DNA from: Planococcus maritimus
GTDB taxonomy: Bacteria > Bacillota > Bacilli > Bacillales_A > Planococcaceae
Direction: 5' to 3'
Assembly (NCBI RefSeq): GCF_001592825.1
Contig: NZ_LTZG01000021.1
Location: forward strand, 186,001-250,000
Length of the DNA: 64,000 bases
The position numbers and the translations under genes are program-made. The notes under the pieces are model-generated. The model ran no database searches. It was not told the origin of the DNA and saw only the letters and a program-made list of their open reading frames with translations. Below are positions 39,874 to 48,041 of this stretch, one piece after another. How positions within the stretch are numbered: the stretch's first letter is position 1; every line of letters starts with the position of its first letter.

Positions 39874-40809
39874 ATGACCAATAGCGTCTTAAAACTACAG
39901 GAAGAAGCCTTGAAACGGCTCATCACACATTACCAAGAAAAGGAAATAACAACCAAAAACCCCCACGCCCGCTTCGCTGCCAAATTGCCGGATACGATGA
40001 TTACCGTCTATACTTCCGGCAAAGTCATGTTCCAAGGCGCTGGCGCCGAACGCGAAACGGCCAAATGGGGGGCTATCGACAGTATTAAAGAGAAAACGGC
40101 CAAAGCAAAAGGCGACGAACTGCCGCCCGATTTTGCTACACGCTCGGTACTTGGCTCTGATGAAACCGGAACAGGCGATTTTTTCGGGCCCATCACCGTT
40201 GCCGCTTGTTTTGTCCCCGCACAACAAGTAGAGCTCGCCAAGGAACTCGGTGTCAAAGACTCCAAGCAATTGACGGATGATTATATGCGGAAAATCGTGC
40301 CCGACTTGAAAACAGCATTTCCTCACAGCGTCTTGACCTTGTCCAATGAAAAATACAATAAAGTACAGGCGCAGGGGTGGTCTCAAGGCAAGATAAAAGC
40401 AATGCTCCACAATCAAGCGCTGAAACACGTCTTGCGGAAGATGGCGCCCGAAAAACCGCAAGCGATTTTAATTGACCAATTCGCAGAGCGTGGCATCTAC
40501 TACCGGCATATCGCTGAGGAAAAAGACATTATACGGGAAAATGTACTGTTCTCCACGAAGGCGGAAAACTTGCACGTATCCGTTGCCTGCGCCTCCATCA
40601 TTGCACGGGTCGCTTTTCTGGAGGAAATGGACCGACTCAGCACGCTTGCCGGAGTGACCTTGCCAAAAGGCGCCGGGGCGATTGTCGACGAAGCTGCAGC
40701 AAAAATCCTGTTATCACGCGGGGAAGAATTTCTAAAAAGTATCACGAAAGCTCATTTTGCCAACACGAAAAAAGCACAAGCCTTGGCATTAAAGAAAAAA
40801 CGCAACTAA
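39874..40809 (+). CDS. rnhC: Ribonuclease HIII
   Basis: Removes RNA from RNA-DNA hybrids. The N-terminal TBP-like substrate-binding domain (1-85) marks it as HIII and not HII. The catalytic domain begins [14 protein letters not shown] with D96 and E97; the third acidic residue lies in [10 protein letters not shown] near residue 200. 311 residues. AAAGGGG lies before the ATG. It is the first plus-strand gene, divergent from zapA and convergent with pheT. Confidence 0.96.
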   Translation: MTNSVLKLQEEALKRLITHYQEKEITTKNPHARFAAKLPDTMITVYTSGKVMFQGAGAERETAKWGAIDSIKEKTAKAKGDELPPDFATRSVLGSDETGTGDFFGPITVAACFVPAQQVELAKELGVKDSKQLTDDYMRKIVPDLKTAFPHSVLTLSNEKYNKVQAQGWSQGKIKAMLHNQALKHVLRKMAPEKPQAILIDQFAERGIYYRHIAEEKDIIRENVLFSTKAENLHVSVACASIIARVAFLEEMDRLSTLAGVTLPKGAGAIVDEAAAKILLSRGEEFLKSITKAHFANTKKAQALALKKKRN

Positions 40810-40851
40810 AAAAGCTGTCTTGGGCTCATCGTGAGTCCAAGACAGCTTTTT
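40808..40851. terminator. Bidirectional terminator shared by rnhC and pheT
   Basis: AAAAAAGCTGTCTTGG and CCAAGACAGCTTTTT around a short loop with its own GCTCA/TGAGT pairing. A- and T-runs flank both sides, so it can stop convergent transcripts from rnhC (+) and pheT (-). Confidence 0.93.
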
Positions 40852-40855
40852 GGTT

Positions 40856-43255
40856 TTAGCGGAGTTCCGCTCCTGATTCCGTCAGTGCATGGATGATTTT
40901 CTCATGCACCGCATTTACTTCTTCATCAGTCAATGTTTTTTCTGGATCGAAATACTTCAGCGAGAACGCTAAAGACTTCTTGCCTTGTTCCATCCGATCG
41001 CCTTCATATAGATCGAAGACGCGGACATCTTTCAATAGCTTGCCGCCCGCTTTGCGGATGATGCCTTCAATCGTCTGCGCTTCTACGATGTTCGACAAGA
41101 CTAACGCCACATCTCGTGAAATTGTCGGATAGCGGGAAACTTGAGTATAGACAAGTGCCTCTGTTTCACGCGTCAGCAACGTCGCCAAATTCAATTCCAC
41201 AACAACGGTTTCTTTTAAATCACGCTTTTTCTGCTCGGACGGATGCAATGCGCCAATGACGCCGATGCGCTTGCCATCAAGTAAAATGAAAGCAGTTCTG
41301 CCCGGATGCAAGCCATCCATTTCGCCACGTTCGAATGACACTTCAAGACCCAATTTTTCAGCTAAGCCTTCTACGATGCCTTTGGCTACGAAAAAGTCGA
41401 CCACTTTCTTTTCGCCCTGCCAGCTATGGTCTACCCACAGTCCTGTCATGACAATCGCTAAATGCTCTTGTTCATCGAGCAATTCGTCCTGCCCTTTTAA
41501 GAACACCGATCCCGTTTCATACAAAGCGACCGAATCGGTACGGCGTGCTGTATTGTATGAAAGCGACTCAAGCAAATGAGGCAGTAAGCTTTGGCGCAGG
41601 GTGCTGCGCTCTTCACTCATCGGCATCAATAGACGCGTCGTTTCTGTCGACTCAAGCGCAAACTGCGTCGCTGCAGATTCTGAGGTCAAAGAATATGTCG
41701 TCGCCTGCAATAAGCCAGCGCCTTCTAGAAAATGTCGTGCGATGCGACGTTTCGCCTGGTAAGGACTCAAGCCGCCGGATGTCGCATCAGTACGCGGCAA
41801 GGTTGCCGGAATTTCGTCGTATCCGTAAAGACGCGCTATTTCTTCCACGATGTCTTCTTCGATTTGGATATCCTGGCGGCGAGTCGGTACATCGATGATC
41901 AATTGGTTATTTGCCGCTTCCGTATTGAATTTCAAACGGCTAAGGATATCGAGCATATCTTCCAAGCGAATTTTCATGCCGAGGCGGCTATTGATAAAGT
42001 CAGGAGAGACTCGGACCGTACGCTCTTGTTTGTCCAGTTGGTCAAAGATGAGCGAGCCTGCGAGCACTTCGCCTTCTGCAAGTTGTGCGAGCAATTGCGC
42101 AGCACGCTCTGCAGCTGGAATCACGCGGTTCGGATCGACACCTTTTTCAAAACGCGAGCTTGCGTCGCTTCTCAGATTATGGTCTTTCGATGTGCGGCGA
42201 ACGGAATCGGCAGCGAAATACGCGGATTCGATGACAACCGTTGTCGTCTCTTCGCTCACTTCAGAATTTGCACCGCCCATGACACCCGCAAGCGCAACAG
42301 GATCCGTGCCGTTGGTGATAACCAATTGATGCGCGGATAACGTACGTTCCGTGTCATCCAGTGTGGTGATTTTTTCGCCTTCTTTTGCCTGGCGGACAGT
42401 AATATTTCCAGAGCCCAATGAATCGTAATCGAAGGCGTGAAGCGGTTGGCCATATTCCATCAACACATAATTCGTCACGTCGACGACATTATTGTGCGGA
42501 CGGACGCCAGCTGCCATTAAACGTTGCTGCAACCATAGCGGCGATTCTTTCACTTTAATATTGCGTACGACTTTCGCGACATAAAGTGGATTCGCTTCAG
42601 GCGCATCCACTTCGAGCGACAGCATGCTTTCCGCACGATCCTCTGCTTCTGGGTAGTCGATTTCAGGCAAACGCACGTCCTCTTCCAAAATCGCGCCCAC
42701 TTCATAAGCGACGCCAAGCATGCTCATCGCATCTGCCCGGTTCGGTGTGAGGCCAAGTTCAAGGACCGTGTCATCCAAGTCGAGATAGGACAATACATCC
42801 GTACCCGGTGCCACTTGTTCTGGCAAGACATAAATGCCTTCTGCATAGTTTTTCGGAACCAATTTCGATTCGATGCCGAGTTCCTGAAGTGAACAGATCA
42901 TGCCGTTTGACACTTCCCCGCGCAACTTCGCTTTTTTGATCTTCATACCGCCTGGAAGTTTTGCGCCCGGGCGCGCTACGATAACCGACTGGCCTTTAGC
43001 GATATTCGGTGCGCCGCAGATGATCTGGTCGATTTCCCCACCTCCGACATCCACTTGGCAAATCGACAATTTGTCCGCTTCCGGATGCTTCACGCAGTCC
43101 GTCACGTAACCAACGACTAAATTCGCCAAGCCTTCTGAACGGTCGAGCACTGCGTCGACTTCGATGCCTGCCCGGGTGATTTTCTCTCCGAGTTCTGCCG
43201 GCGGCAATTCTTGTGTAATTACATATTCTTTTAACCATTTTGTCGATACTAACAT
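40856..43255 (-). CDS. pheT: Phenylalanine--tRNA ligase beta subunit
   Basis: Forms the alpha2-beta2 synthetase with PheS. Order: N-terminal tRNA-binding OB domain (about 40-150, VVGYVTDCVKHPEADKLSICQVDVG in parts), B3/B4 editing domain (about 210-390), B5 (400-475, with LYGYDEIPATLP at its end), and a C-terminal anticodon-binding FDX-ACB domain (VSRYPTISRDVALVL near 708). 799 residues. Translated 12 bp after pheS. Confidence 0.97.
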   Translation of the reverse strand: MLVSTKWLKEYVITQELPPAELGEKITRAGIEVDAVLDRSEGLANLVVGYVTDCVKHPEADKLSICQVDVGGGEIDQIICGAPNIAKGQSVIVARPGAKLPGGMKIKKAKLRGEVSNGMICSLQELGIESKLVPKNYAEGIYVLPEQVAPGTDVLSYLDLDDTVLELGLTPNRADAMSMLGVAYEVGAILEEDVRLPEIDYPEAEDRAESMLSLEVDAPEANPLYVAKVVRNIKVKESPLWLQQRLMAAGVRPHNNVVDVTNYVLMEYGQPLHAFDYDSLGSGNITVRQAKEGEKITTLDDTERTLSAHQLVITNGTDPVALAGVMGGANSEVSEETTTVVIESAYFAADSVRRTSKDHNLRSDASSRFEKGVDPNRVIPAAERAAQLLAQLAEGEVLAGSLIFDQLDKQERTVRVSPDFINSRLGMKIRLEDMLDILSRLKFNTEAANNQLIIDVPTRRQDIQIEEDIVEEIARLYGYDEIPATLPRTDATSGGLSPYQAKRRIARHFLEGAGLLQATTYSLTSESAATQFALESTETTRLLMPMSEERSTLRQSLLPHLLESLSYNTARRTDSVALYETGSVFLKGQDELLDEQEHLAIVMTGLWVDHSWQGEKKVVDFFVAKGIVEGLAEKLGLEVSFERGEMDGLHPGRTAFILLDGKRIGVIGALHPSEQKKRDLKETVVVELNLATLLTRETEALVYTQVSRYPTISRDVALVLSNIVEAQTIEGIIRKAGGKLLKDVRVFDLYEGDRMEQGKKSLAFSLKYFDPEKTLTDEEVNAVHEKIIHALTESGAELR

Positions 43256-43267
43256 GAAAGTTCCTCC

Positions 43268-44305
43268 TTAAAGTTCCGTCCGTTGAAATTGCGTTAAGAA
43301 ACGCACGTCGTTCGTGTAGAAATGGCGGATGTCCTCGATGCCGTATTTCAGCATCGCAATGCGTTCCGGCCCCATGCCGAAAGCGAATCCTGTCAGGCGT
43401 TTTGAATCGTAGCCGGCCATTTCCAGAACGTTTGGATGTACCATGCCCGCGCCGAGAATTTCGATCCAGCCGGTTTTTTTGCAGACATTACATCCGTTAC
43501 CGCCGCATTTAAAGCAGGAAATGTCCATTTCAACGGAAGGTTCCGTGAATGGGAAGAAGCTCGGACGCAGACGGATTTCGCGGTCATCGCCGAACATTTT
43601 CTTAGCGAAAACCGATAAAGTCCCTTTCAAATCGCTCATGCGAATATCTTCTCCAACAACGAGCCCTTCGATTTGCGTGAACTGATGAGAATGCGTCGCG
43701 TCGTCGTTATCGCGGCGATACACTTTGCCCGGGCAGATGATCTTGATTGGCTCTCCGCCTTTCGCTTCCATCGTGCGTGCTTGTACCGGTGACGTATGCG
43801 TACGCAGGAGAATGTCTTCCGTTATATAGAAAGAATCTTGCATGTCTCGCGCTGGATGCCCTTTTGGCAAGTTGAGCGCTTCGAAATTATAATAATCCTT
43901 TTCGACTTCCGGGCCTTCCGCGATTTCATAGCCCATCGAAAGAAATAAGTCTTCAATTTCTTCGACAACGCGTGTTAATGGATGTGGATTTCCTGATTTT
44001 GCCGGACGGCCTGGCAAAGAAATATCAATCGTTTCGCTCTTCAGCTTTTCATTGATGGCCTGCTCTTCTAAGATAACCATGCGCGCATCGAGAGATTCTG
44101 TTACTTCTGCACGCACCTCGTTTGCAAGTGCGCCCATTTTCGGCCGTTCTTCTGCCGGCAATTTGCCCATGCCTTTCAAGACATCGGTAATCGGCCCTTT
44201 TTTTCCTAAATATGCGACACGCACATCCGTCAATTCTTTGACCGTTTGTGCTGATTGGATCTTGTCCAACGCTTCATTTTTTAACTCCTGCAATCTTGCT
44301 TCCAT
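43268..44305 (-). CDS. pheS: Phenylalanine--tRNA ligase alpha subunit
   Basis: Catalytic subunit. An N-terminal coiled coil (1-85) is followed by the class II core: motif 1 near [18 protein letters not shown], motif 2 near 200-215 ([22 protein letters not shown] in parts), and motif 3 with [14 protein letters not shown] near 310. A CxxC-x-C-x-x-C zinc-like segment ([14 protein letters not shown]) precedes motif 3, as in Bacillus PheS. ATG 44305 follows AAGGAGGAG and gives 345 residues; the frame extends 18 codons into the T-box terminator. Confidence 0.97.
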   Translation of the reverse strand: MEARLQELKNEALDKIQSAQTVKELTDVRVAYLGKKGPITDVLKGMGKLPAEERPKMGALANEVRAEVTESLDARMVILEEQAINEKLKSETIDISLPGRPAKSGNPHPLTRVVEEIEDLFLSMGYEIAEGPEVEKDYYNFEALNLPKGHPARDMQDSFYITEDILLRTHTSPVQARTMEAKGGEPIKIICPGKVYRRDNDDATHSHQFTQIEGLVVGEDIRMSDLKGTLSVFAKKMFGDDREIRLRPSFFPFTEPSVEMDISCFKCGGNGCNVCKKTGWIEILGAGMVHPNVLEMAGYDSKRLTGFAFGMGPERIAMLKYGIEDIRHFYTNDVRFLTQFQRTEL

Positions 44306-44324
44306 TTTCTCTCCTCCTTGAACA

Positions 44325-44580
44325 TAAAAAAGCCCCGCCCCCAAAAAGGGACGAGGCATTGATTCGCGGTACCACCCTAGTTATCGCGCATTGGCGATCA
44401 CTCGATTGAATAACGGCTCATCACCGGCCAGACTTTACGGCACTCGGCCGGTCCCCGTCAGGCAGCTCGCGGGGTGAACTTCCGAAGTTCCTGCATATTC
44501 GCGCTTTCAGTCGAGGGCGAACTTCCTTGGATACAGGGGGACTACGTACTTTTCCCGGTCAACGCTTGTTTATTTCTCTT
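44325..44580 (-). promoter_or_regulatory. T-box leader of pheST
   Basis: T-box core AGGGTGGTACCGCG (44365-44378) and a terminator GCCTCGTCCC-TTTTT-GGGGGCGGGGC followed by six T (44325-44359), 20 bp before pheS. GC-rich stems fill the 5' part. Presumed to sense uncharged tRNA-Phe; the specifier was not assigned. Confidence 0.9.
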
Positions 44581-44582
44581 TT

Positions 44583-44611
44583 ATTATAATGAACTTTCAC
44601 CGGTTAATCAA
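44583..44611 (-). promoter_or_regulatory. Sigma-A promoter of pheST
   Basis: TTGATT (44606-44611), 17-bp spacer, TATAAT (44583-44588) on the minus strand. The -35 overlaps the ysgA stop codon. Confidence 0.75.
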
Positions 44612-45381
44612 ACACCAGTTTTCGGAACAAGGCTGTACAATAAAATGCCAGTCGCTACGGCCACATTCAACGATTCAGCAGGGCCATAAAGCGGCACCAT
44701 CAAATTCTGATCGGTCTGTTCCAATAGCTGGGGCTCGACGCCGCTGCCTTCATTGCCAACGATGAGGGCAAAGCGTTCTTTCGACTCCGCTTCGTACATT
44801 GGCACTGATTGATAAAGCGCAGTGCCGTAAACCGGAATAGCGCGGTCTTTCAAGCCTTCCACCCAATCGAACAAATCGCCTTTGACGATCGGTACTTGGA
44901 AATGTGCGCCTTGTGCCGAGCGAACCGTTTTCGGATTATACGCATCCGCCGAACCTTTTCCAAGAACGACTGCATCGATTCCGGCAGCTGCTGCGGTGCG
45001 GACCATCGTCCCGACATTGCCCGGGTCTTGCACAGCGTCGATCAAAAGTAGCGTCTCCCATTGTTCTTGCATGGCCTCATCATATTCTGGCTGTCTGCAA
45101 TGAGCGAATATGCCTTGCGTATGCTCAGTTTCTGCAATTTCTTTTGCGATTTGCGCCGTTACCACGTACAATTCCAAGCCTTCAATGTCCCAAGCATCCG
45201 GAATATCGGTGCCTTCCCGGACGATCAAGCCTTTGATATCGGCTTTCTTATTCAATGCTTCTTCTGTTAAATGAAAGCCTTCAACCAAGAATTCCCCAAA
45301 TTTATCACGCTCTTTGCGGGTTGTGCTCAGTTTCTTCCAATGTTTGACGAGCGAGTTTTGCAATGATTCAATTCGTTTCAT
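44608..45381 (-). CDS. ysgA: SpoU-family RNA 2'-O-methyltransferase YsgA
   Basis: A 257-residue TrmH/SpoU-type methyltransferase that uses SAM in a trefoil knot. An N-terminal L30e-like substrate domain (1-95) is followed by the knot domain: DAVQDPGNVGTMVRTA near 115, IVGNEGSGVEPQLLE near 205, and VPLYGPAESLNVAVATGILLY at the end (in parts). The precise nucleotide target (rRNA is likely) is not known from sequence. The spore-protein gene sspI, near ysgA in B. subtilis, is not here. Confidence 0.9.
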   Translation of the reverse strand: MKRIESLQNSLVKHWKKLSTTRKERDKFGEFLVEGFHLTEEALNKKADIKGLIVREGTDIPDAWDIEGLELYVVTAQIAKEIAETEHTQGIFAHCRQPEYDEAMQEQWETLLLIDAVQDPGNVGTMVRTAAAAGIDAVVLGKGSADAYNPKTVRSAQGAHFQVPIVKGDLFDWVEGLKDRAIPVYGTALYQSVPMYEAESKERFALIVGNEGSGVEPQLLEQTDQNLMVPLYGPAESLNVAVATGILLYSLVPKTGV

Positions 45382-45433
45382 TATATGTCACCACTTTTTC
45401 AAAAGAATAGCTACAGTATAGCATAGGCCTGTT

Positions 45434-45877
45434 TTACACAGTGAAGAAATCAAAGCCCAGTGCCGTTAAAATGCCAAATGCGAGCGTCCAGACTCCAATG
45501 CTGATGATCATCCAAATGGTCGTATTGCGTTTGGTCGCACCTAGTGTCATCCCGATAAACGCAGCAATATGCGTACCAATCAAGATCGGCCCCAAAAGCG
45601 ACAGACCCGGAAGCCCGTATTTATTCCAGATGCGCACTGCGCGTTCGTTTTTCTTCGACGGTTCCTTGCCTTTCGCTTGCTGGCGTTTATCGTACCAAAT
45701 ACGGAATTTATCAAATCCGACAATGAGCATCATGACTGTCAGCATATTGCCAATAAACGCTGTGATCATAACCCAAACAGGTGACAATCCCCAAATAATA
45801 CCGAGGGGGATGACAAGCGCAATTTCGAACCAAGGAATCGCTGCCCCCAAAAAAATTAAAGCATATTCGTAAATCAT
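45434..45877 (-). CDS. Small multidrug export-type membrane protein (COG2426)
   Basis: A 147-residue protein with four predicted helices: IFLGAAIPWFEIALVIPLGI near 8-27, AFIGNMLTVMMLIVGF, GLSLLGPILIGTHIAAFIG and a last helix near the end. The P-W-F-E-I/P-L-G pattern and a basic cytoplasmic loop are typical of the Sm_multidrug_ex family. Whether it exports drugs here is unproven. Its ATG overlaps the stop of the preceding membrane gene (ATGA), so the two are coupled. Confidence 0.75.
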   Translation of the reverse strand: MIYEYALIFLGAAIPWFEIALVIPLGIIWGLSPVWVMITAFIGNMLTVMMLIVGFDKFRIWYDKRQQAKGKEPSKKNERAVRIWNKYGLPGLSLLGPILIGTHIAAFIGMTLGATKRNTTIWMIISIGVWTLAFGILTALGFDFFTV

Positions 45878-46368
45878 TCAGTCGCTCCTTTCAACTGACG
45901 GCGCATTTCCAAATAGTAAATCAGGTTCTGCCCGAATGCGACCGCGAGAATTCCCCAGACAATGAAAAGTCTTGGAATCGGGAAAAGCATCACGATTAAT
46001 GCGAAGAATGGCAATGTCCAGGTGATGAATGTATACACTTTCTGCACCGCTTTTCTTGTGATGAAGGTCATGCCTTCGTCTTGTTCCATGTATTCAGGAG
46101 GGCGCATTGAAAATGGAGAAATTTTCTTATCCGGATTTTTCCGGTTATATGAGCTTAAGGCAATCAAATAAATTGTGATCAAAACCAAATATGCAATCAG
46201 TGCCGCGAACAATAAAAAGCCTTCCAGCGCTTGTGCTTGGATGCTCAAGCTCGAATCGGTCTTTGTGACATTGACAAAGCTTGAAGTGAACCCGACTGCC
46301 ATTACTGCCAATATTAAGATAAATGCCATATTCCAAAGCGGGTATGTCATACGAAAATCCTGTTTCAT
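45874..46368 (-). CDS. Unrecognised four-helix membrane protein
   Basis: A 164-residue protein of unknown family. Hydrophobic helices lie at about 12-32, 48-70, 112-132 and 135-150; a polar loop with PPEYMEQDEG lies between helices 2 and 3. I chose ATG 46368 because TTGGAGGAGGAG precedes it; it begins two bases after the XRE gene stop. The arrangement XRE regulator, then this, then a small exporter-like protein suggests a regulated membrane cassette. Function not inferred. Confidence 0.7.
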   Translation of the reverse strand: MKQDFRMTYPLWNMAFILILAVMAVGFTSSFVNVTKTDSSLSIQAQALEGFLLFAALIAYLVLITIYLIALSSYNRKNPDKKISPFSMRPPEYMEQDEGMTFITRKAVQKVYTFITWTLPFFALIVMLFPIPRLFIVWGILAVAFGQNLIYYLEMRRQLKGATE

Positions 46369-46370
46369 TT

Positions 46371-46571
46371 TTACTCCTCCTCCAACCAAAATAAGTCTCC
46401 CACTTCCACTTTCAAGACCTTTGCAAGTTTCAAGGCCAATGTAATTGACGGTGAAAATTCGCCTTTTTCGATGAACGCGATCGTTTGCCGCGTGACATCC
46501 ACTTGCTTGCCCAGCTCGCTTTGCGTAAAGCCATAGCGTGCCCGTAGCTCTTTGACACGGTTACTCAGCAT
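46371..46571 (-). CDS. Small XRE-family DNA-binding regulator
   Basis: A 66-residue protein that is nearly all helix-turn-helix: RVKELRARYGFTQSELGKQV at 5-24 and VTRQTIAFIEKGEFSPSITLA at 26-46 (in parts), followed by VGDLFWLEEE. Very short XRE proteins of this kind usually sit before, and control, a membrane-protein gene. ATG 46571 follows AAGGGTG; a GTG three codons upstream overlaps that site. A 37-bp dyad lies at its promoter. Confidence 0.88.
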   Translation of the reverse strand: MLSNRVKELRARYGFTQSELGKQVDVTRQTIAFIEKGEFSPSITLALKLAKVLKVEVGDLFWLEEE

Positions 46572-46595
46572 CCGCTTCACCCTTCCTTTTGAAAT

Positions 46596-46632
46596 GTTAG
46601 GTTTACATTACATAATGTACATTAAACTTAAC
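46596..46632. promoter_or_regulatory. Dyad at the XRE promoter, candidate operator
   Basis: GTTAGGTTTA and TAAACTTAAC are inverted repeats with one mismatch, separated by 17 bp that hold smaller symmetry (TTACAT, AATGTACATT). It starts 25 bp before the regulator gene. A TTGATA-N17-TACATT pair on the minus strand overlaps it. Probably the autoregulatory site of the XRE protein. Confidence 0.5.
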
Positions 46633-46689
46633 ATTATATCAAGTGAAAATAAGGCTGACGCAATTATTTAATTGGGGAGTTTGGACTTG

Positions 46690-46794
46690 TTTGCGGAATG
46701 TATTAAGTTATTTACGAAATTCGTTAAGTTATTTGTGGAATTCGATTCTTTTTTTGCGGAATACATCGGTTTATTTGCAAAACCCCCAAAAAAA
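46690..46794. repeat. 21-bp tandem array, left of the NERD gene (5 units)
   Basis: Five units in exact 21-bp phase start at 46690, 46711, 46732, 46753 and 46774. Plus-strand units begin TTTGCGGAAT, TTTACGAAAT, TTTGTGGAAT, TTTGCGGAAT and TTTGCAAAAC. The first 10 bases are conserved and the next 8 vary, with most units ending TTA. The same unit recurs to the right of the NERD gene in the same orientation. Confidence 0.75.
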
Positions 46795-46818
46795 GCTTTC
46801 CGCAGTTCGCGAAAAGCT
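46788..46818 (-). terminator. Intrinsic terminator overlapping the NERD gene stop
   Basis: AGCTTTTCGC-GAACT-GCGGAAAGCT followed by seven T on the minus strand. The 5' arm overlaps the stop codon (46817-46819) and the T-run comes from the last repeat unit. Confidence 0.8.
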
Positions 46819-47779
46819 AGTCATTTTTCTTTAAAAAGTATGTCCGGTTGCGCAGAGCACCAGCAGTCTCTAAATCATATGCTCCCAACAGACGGGAAGT
46901 CATATATGGCGAATCGAGCTTGCAGAATTTCCGGAGTTGCCTATTGCTAAGCTGTGTATTAATCAGTGAAAAATATTCCCGAACTGTATGTTGAAAAGCG
47001 AGTGGATCTACCGCTTGGCAGTCGACACACAACCATCCTTTCTTATGTTTTCGCATCATGTTAAGACTTTTACAGCTTGTGCACAAGATGCCCGTAAACA
47101 GCTCGGTTTCTTCTATTGAATATAATTGACACAATGGTTTTCTCTTATAAGGGGTACGAGATTGCTCGAGGAGTTTCTGAATTTCCGATAAATCTTGAGG
47201 TTTGCTTTTTAGGGGGAATTCCTGAAGGATGTCGAACAAATAATCGACCAATTGATAGGTTTTACAGATGTGGTGTTGCTTTGGCTTAGACAGAAATTCA
47301 CAATGTTTCGATGTAAATACGATAATTCCTGAAATGGGCAAATCGATATTCTGCTGTTTGAAAAATAAGGTCAAGAAGCGAATATGTTTGTTCAACTGGA
47401 CCGTCGGATCTTCCATTATCGTTTTTACGCCTTCTGTAGTGGTTCTTGAAAATTCGCCGGTGCTATCATCAAAATAAAGTTGGCCGCTAATATTTTTTGA
47501 TTCGATGACGATCGCCCCGCGCTCCGTCAGTAACAATCCGTCCATTTGGACTTTCCATCGCCCTCTCGACAAGCAAATATTTTTTAAAAACCGGTACTGC
47601 TCCTCTATCTCAAATTCAATCATCTTCCGGAACAGCCTCTCTTCGCCTCTTTTTCCGGCAATCGCTTTGAAAATTTCAACTTGGATAAATTCCCGGCTCG
47701 AATGATTGTCAGGCAATCGATACAACAGTCTCTCCAGCGACTCAATTTCAGATAATAATGCTAGTTCTTTTTTACCCAT
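46817..47779 (-). CDS. NERD-domain protein with zinc ribbon
   Basis: A 320-residue protein. The nuclease-related NERD domain occupies about 38-155: GKRGEERLFRKM near 42-53 and D80 in KVQMDGLLLT with E93 and K95 in IVIESKN, the D-E-x-K layout of restriction-endonuclease-like folds. A zinc ribbon follows with C233, C236, C251 and C254. NERD proteins are thought to act on DNA but their role is unknown. ATG 47779 follows TAGGAGGTG. It is transcribed alone, is absent from the matching B. subtilis region as far as I recall, and is bracketed by 21-bp repeat arrays. Confidence 0.85.
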   Translation of the reverse strand: MGKKELALLSEIESLERLLYRLPDNHSSREFIQVEIFKAIAGKRGEERLFRKMIEFEIEEQYRFLKNICLSRGRWKVQMDGLLLTERGAIVIESKNISGQLYFDDSTGEFSRTTTEGVKTIMEDPTVQLNKHIRFLTLFFKQQNIDLPISGIIVFTSKHCEFLSKPKQHHICKTYQLVDYLFDILQEFPLKSKPQDLSEIQKLLEQSRTPYKRKPLCQLYSIEETELFTGILCTSCKSLNMMRKHKKGWLCVDCQAVDPLAFQHTVREYFSLINTQLSNRQLRKFCKLDSPYMTSRLLGAYDLETAGALRNRTYFLKKND

Positions 47780-47871
47780 TGAACACCTCCTAATATGATA
47801 GTTGAAGTATAGCACTCCGCGAGGCCTCCTTCACCACCAATTGGCGCTTATGAACTTTTCCAATCATTTTG

Positions 47872-47997
47872 TTTGCGGAATGGTTCTCGTTGTTTGCAAA
47901 AACCTTTGATTTATTTGTGGTATTTCTCTGGCTGTTTGACAACCGGCTTATTTTATTTGCGAAATACAAACGCTTTTTTGCCCATTCCACTTCGGCT
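47872..47997. repeat. 21-bp tandem array, right of the NERD gene (6 units)
   Basis: Six units start at 47872, 47893, 47914, 47935, 47956 and 47977, exactly 21 bp apart. Plus-strand units begin TTTGCGGAAT, TTTGCAAAAA, TTTGTGGTAT, TTTGACAACC, TTTGCGAAAT and TTTGCCCATT. Same orientation and period as the left array. It ends at the peptidase terminator and lies 93 bp upstream of the NERD start codon. Confidence 0.75.
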
Positions 47998-48006
47998 TTA
48001 CCCAAT

Positions 48007-48038
48007 AAAAAACCCCTCCACAAAATTGGAGGGGCTTT
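48007..48038 (-). terminator. Intrinsic terminator after the M42 peptidase gene
   Basis: AAGCCCCTCCA-ATTTTG-TGGAGGGG followed by six T on the minus strand, four bases after the stop. Confidence 0.92.
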
Positions 48039-48041
48039 AAA

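Noticed and set aside
41732-42340. 202-residue plus-strand open frame within pheT
   Set aside because: Shadow of pheT; no recognisable domain and no ribosome site.
46690-47997. CRISPR array at the 21-bp repeats
   Set aside because: The units are contiguous with an internal drifting part, the conserved block is only 10 bp, there are two short arrays, and no cas genes are present.
47790-48023. 77-residue minus-strand frame upstream of the NERD gene
   Set aside because: It is the antisense reading of the right 21-bp array plus a terminator and has no ribosome site.
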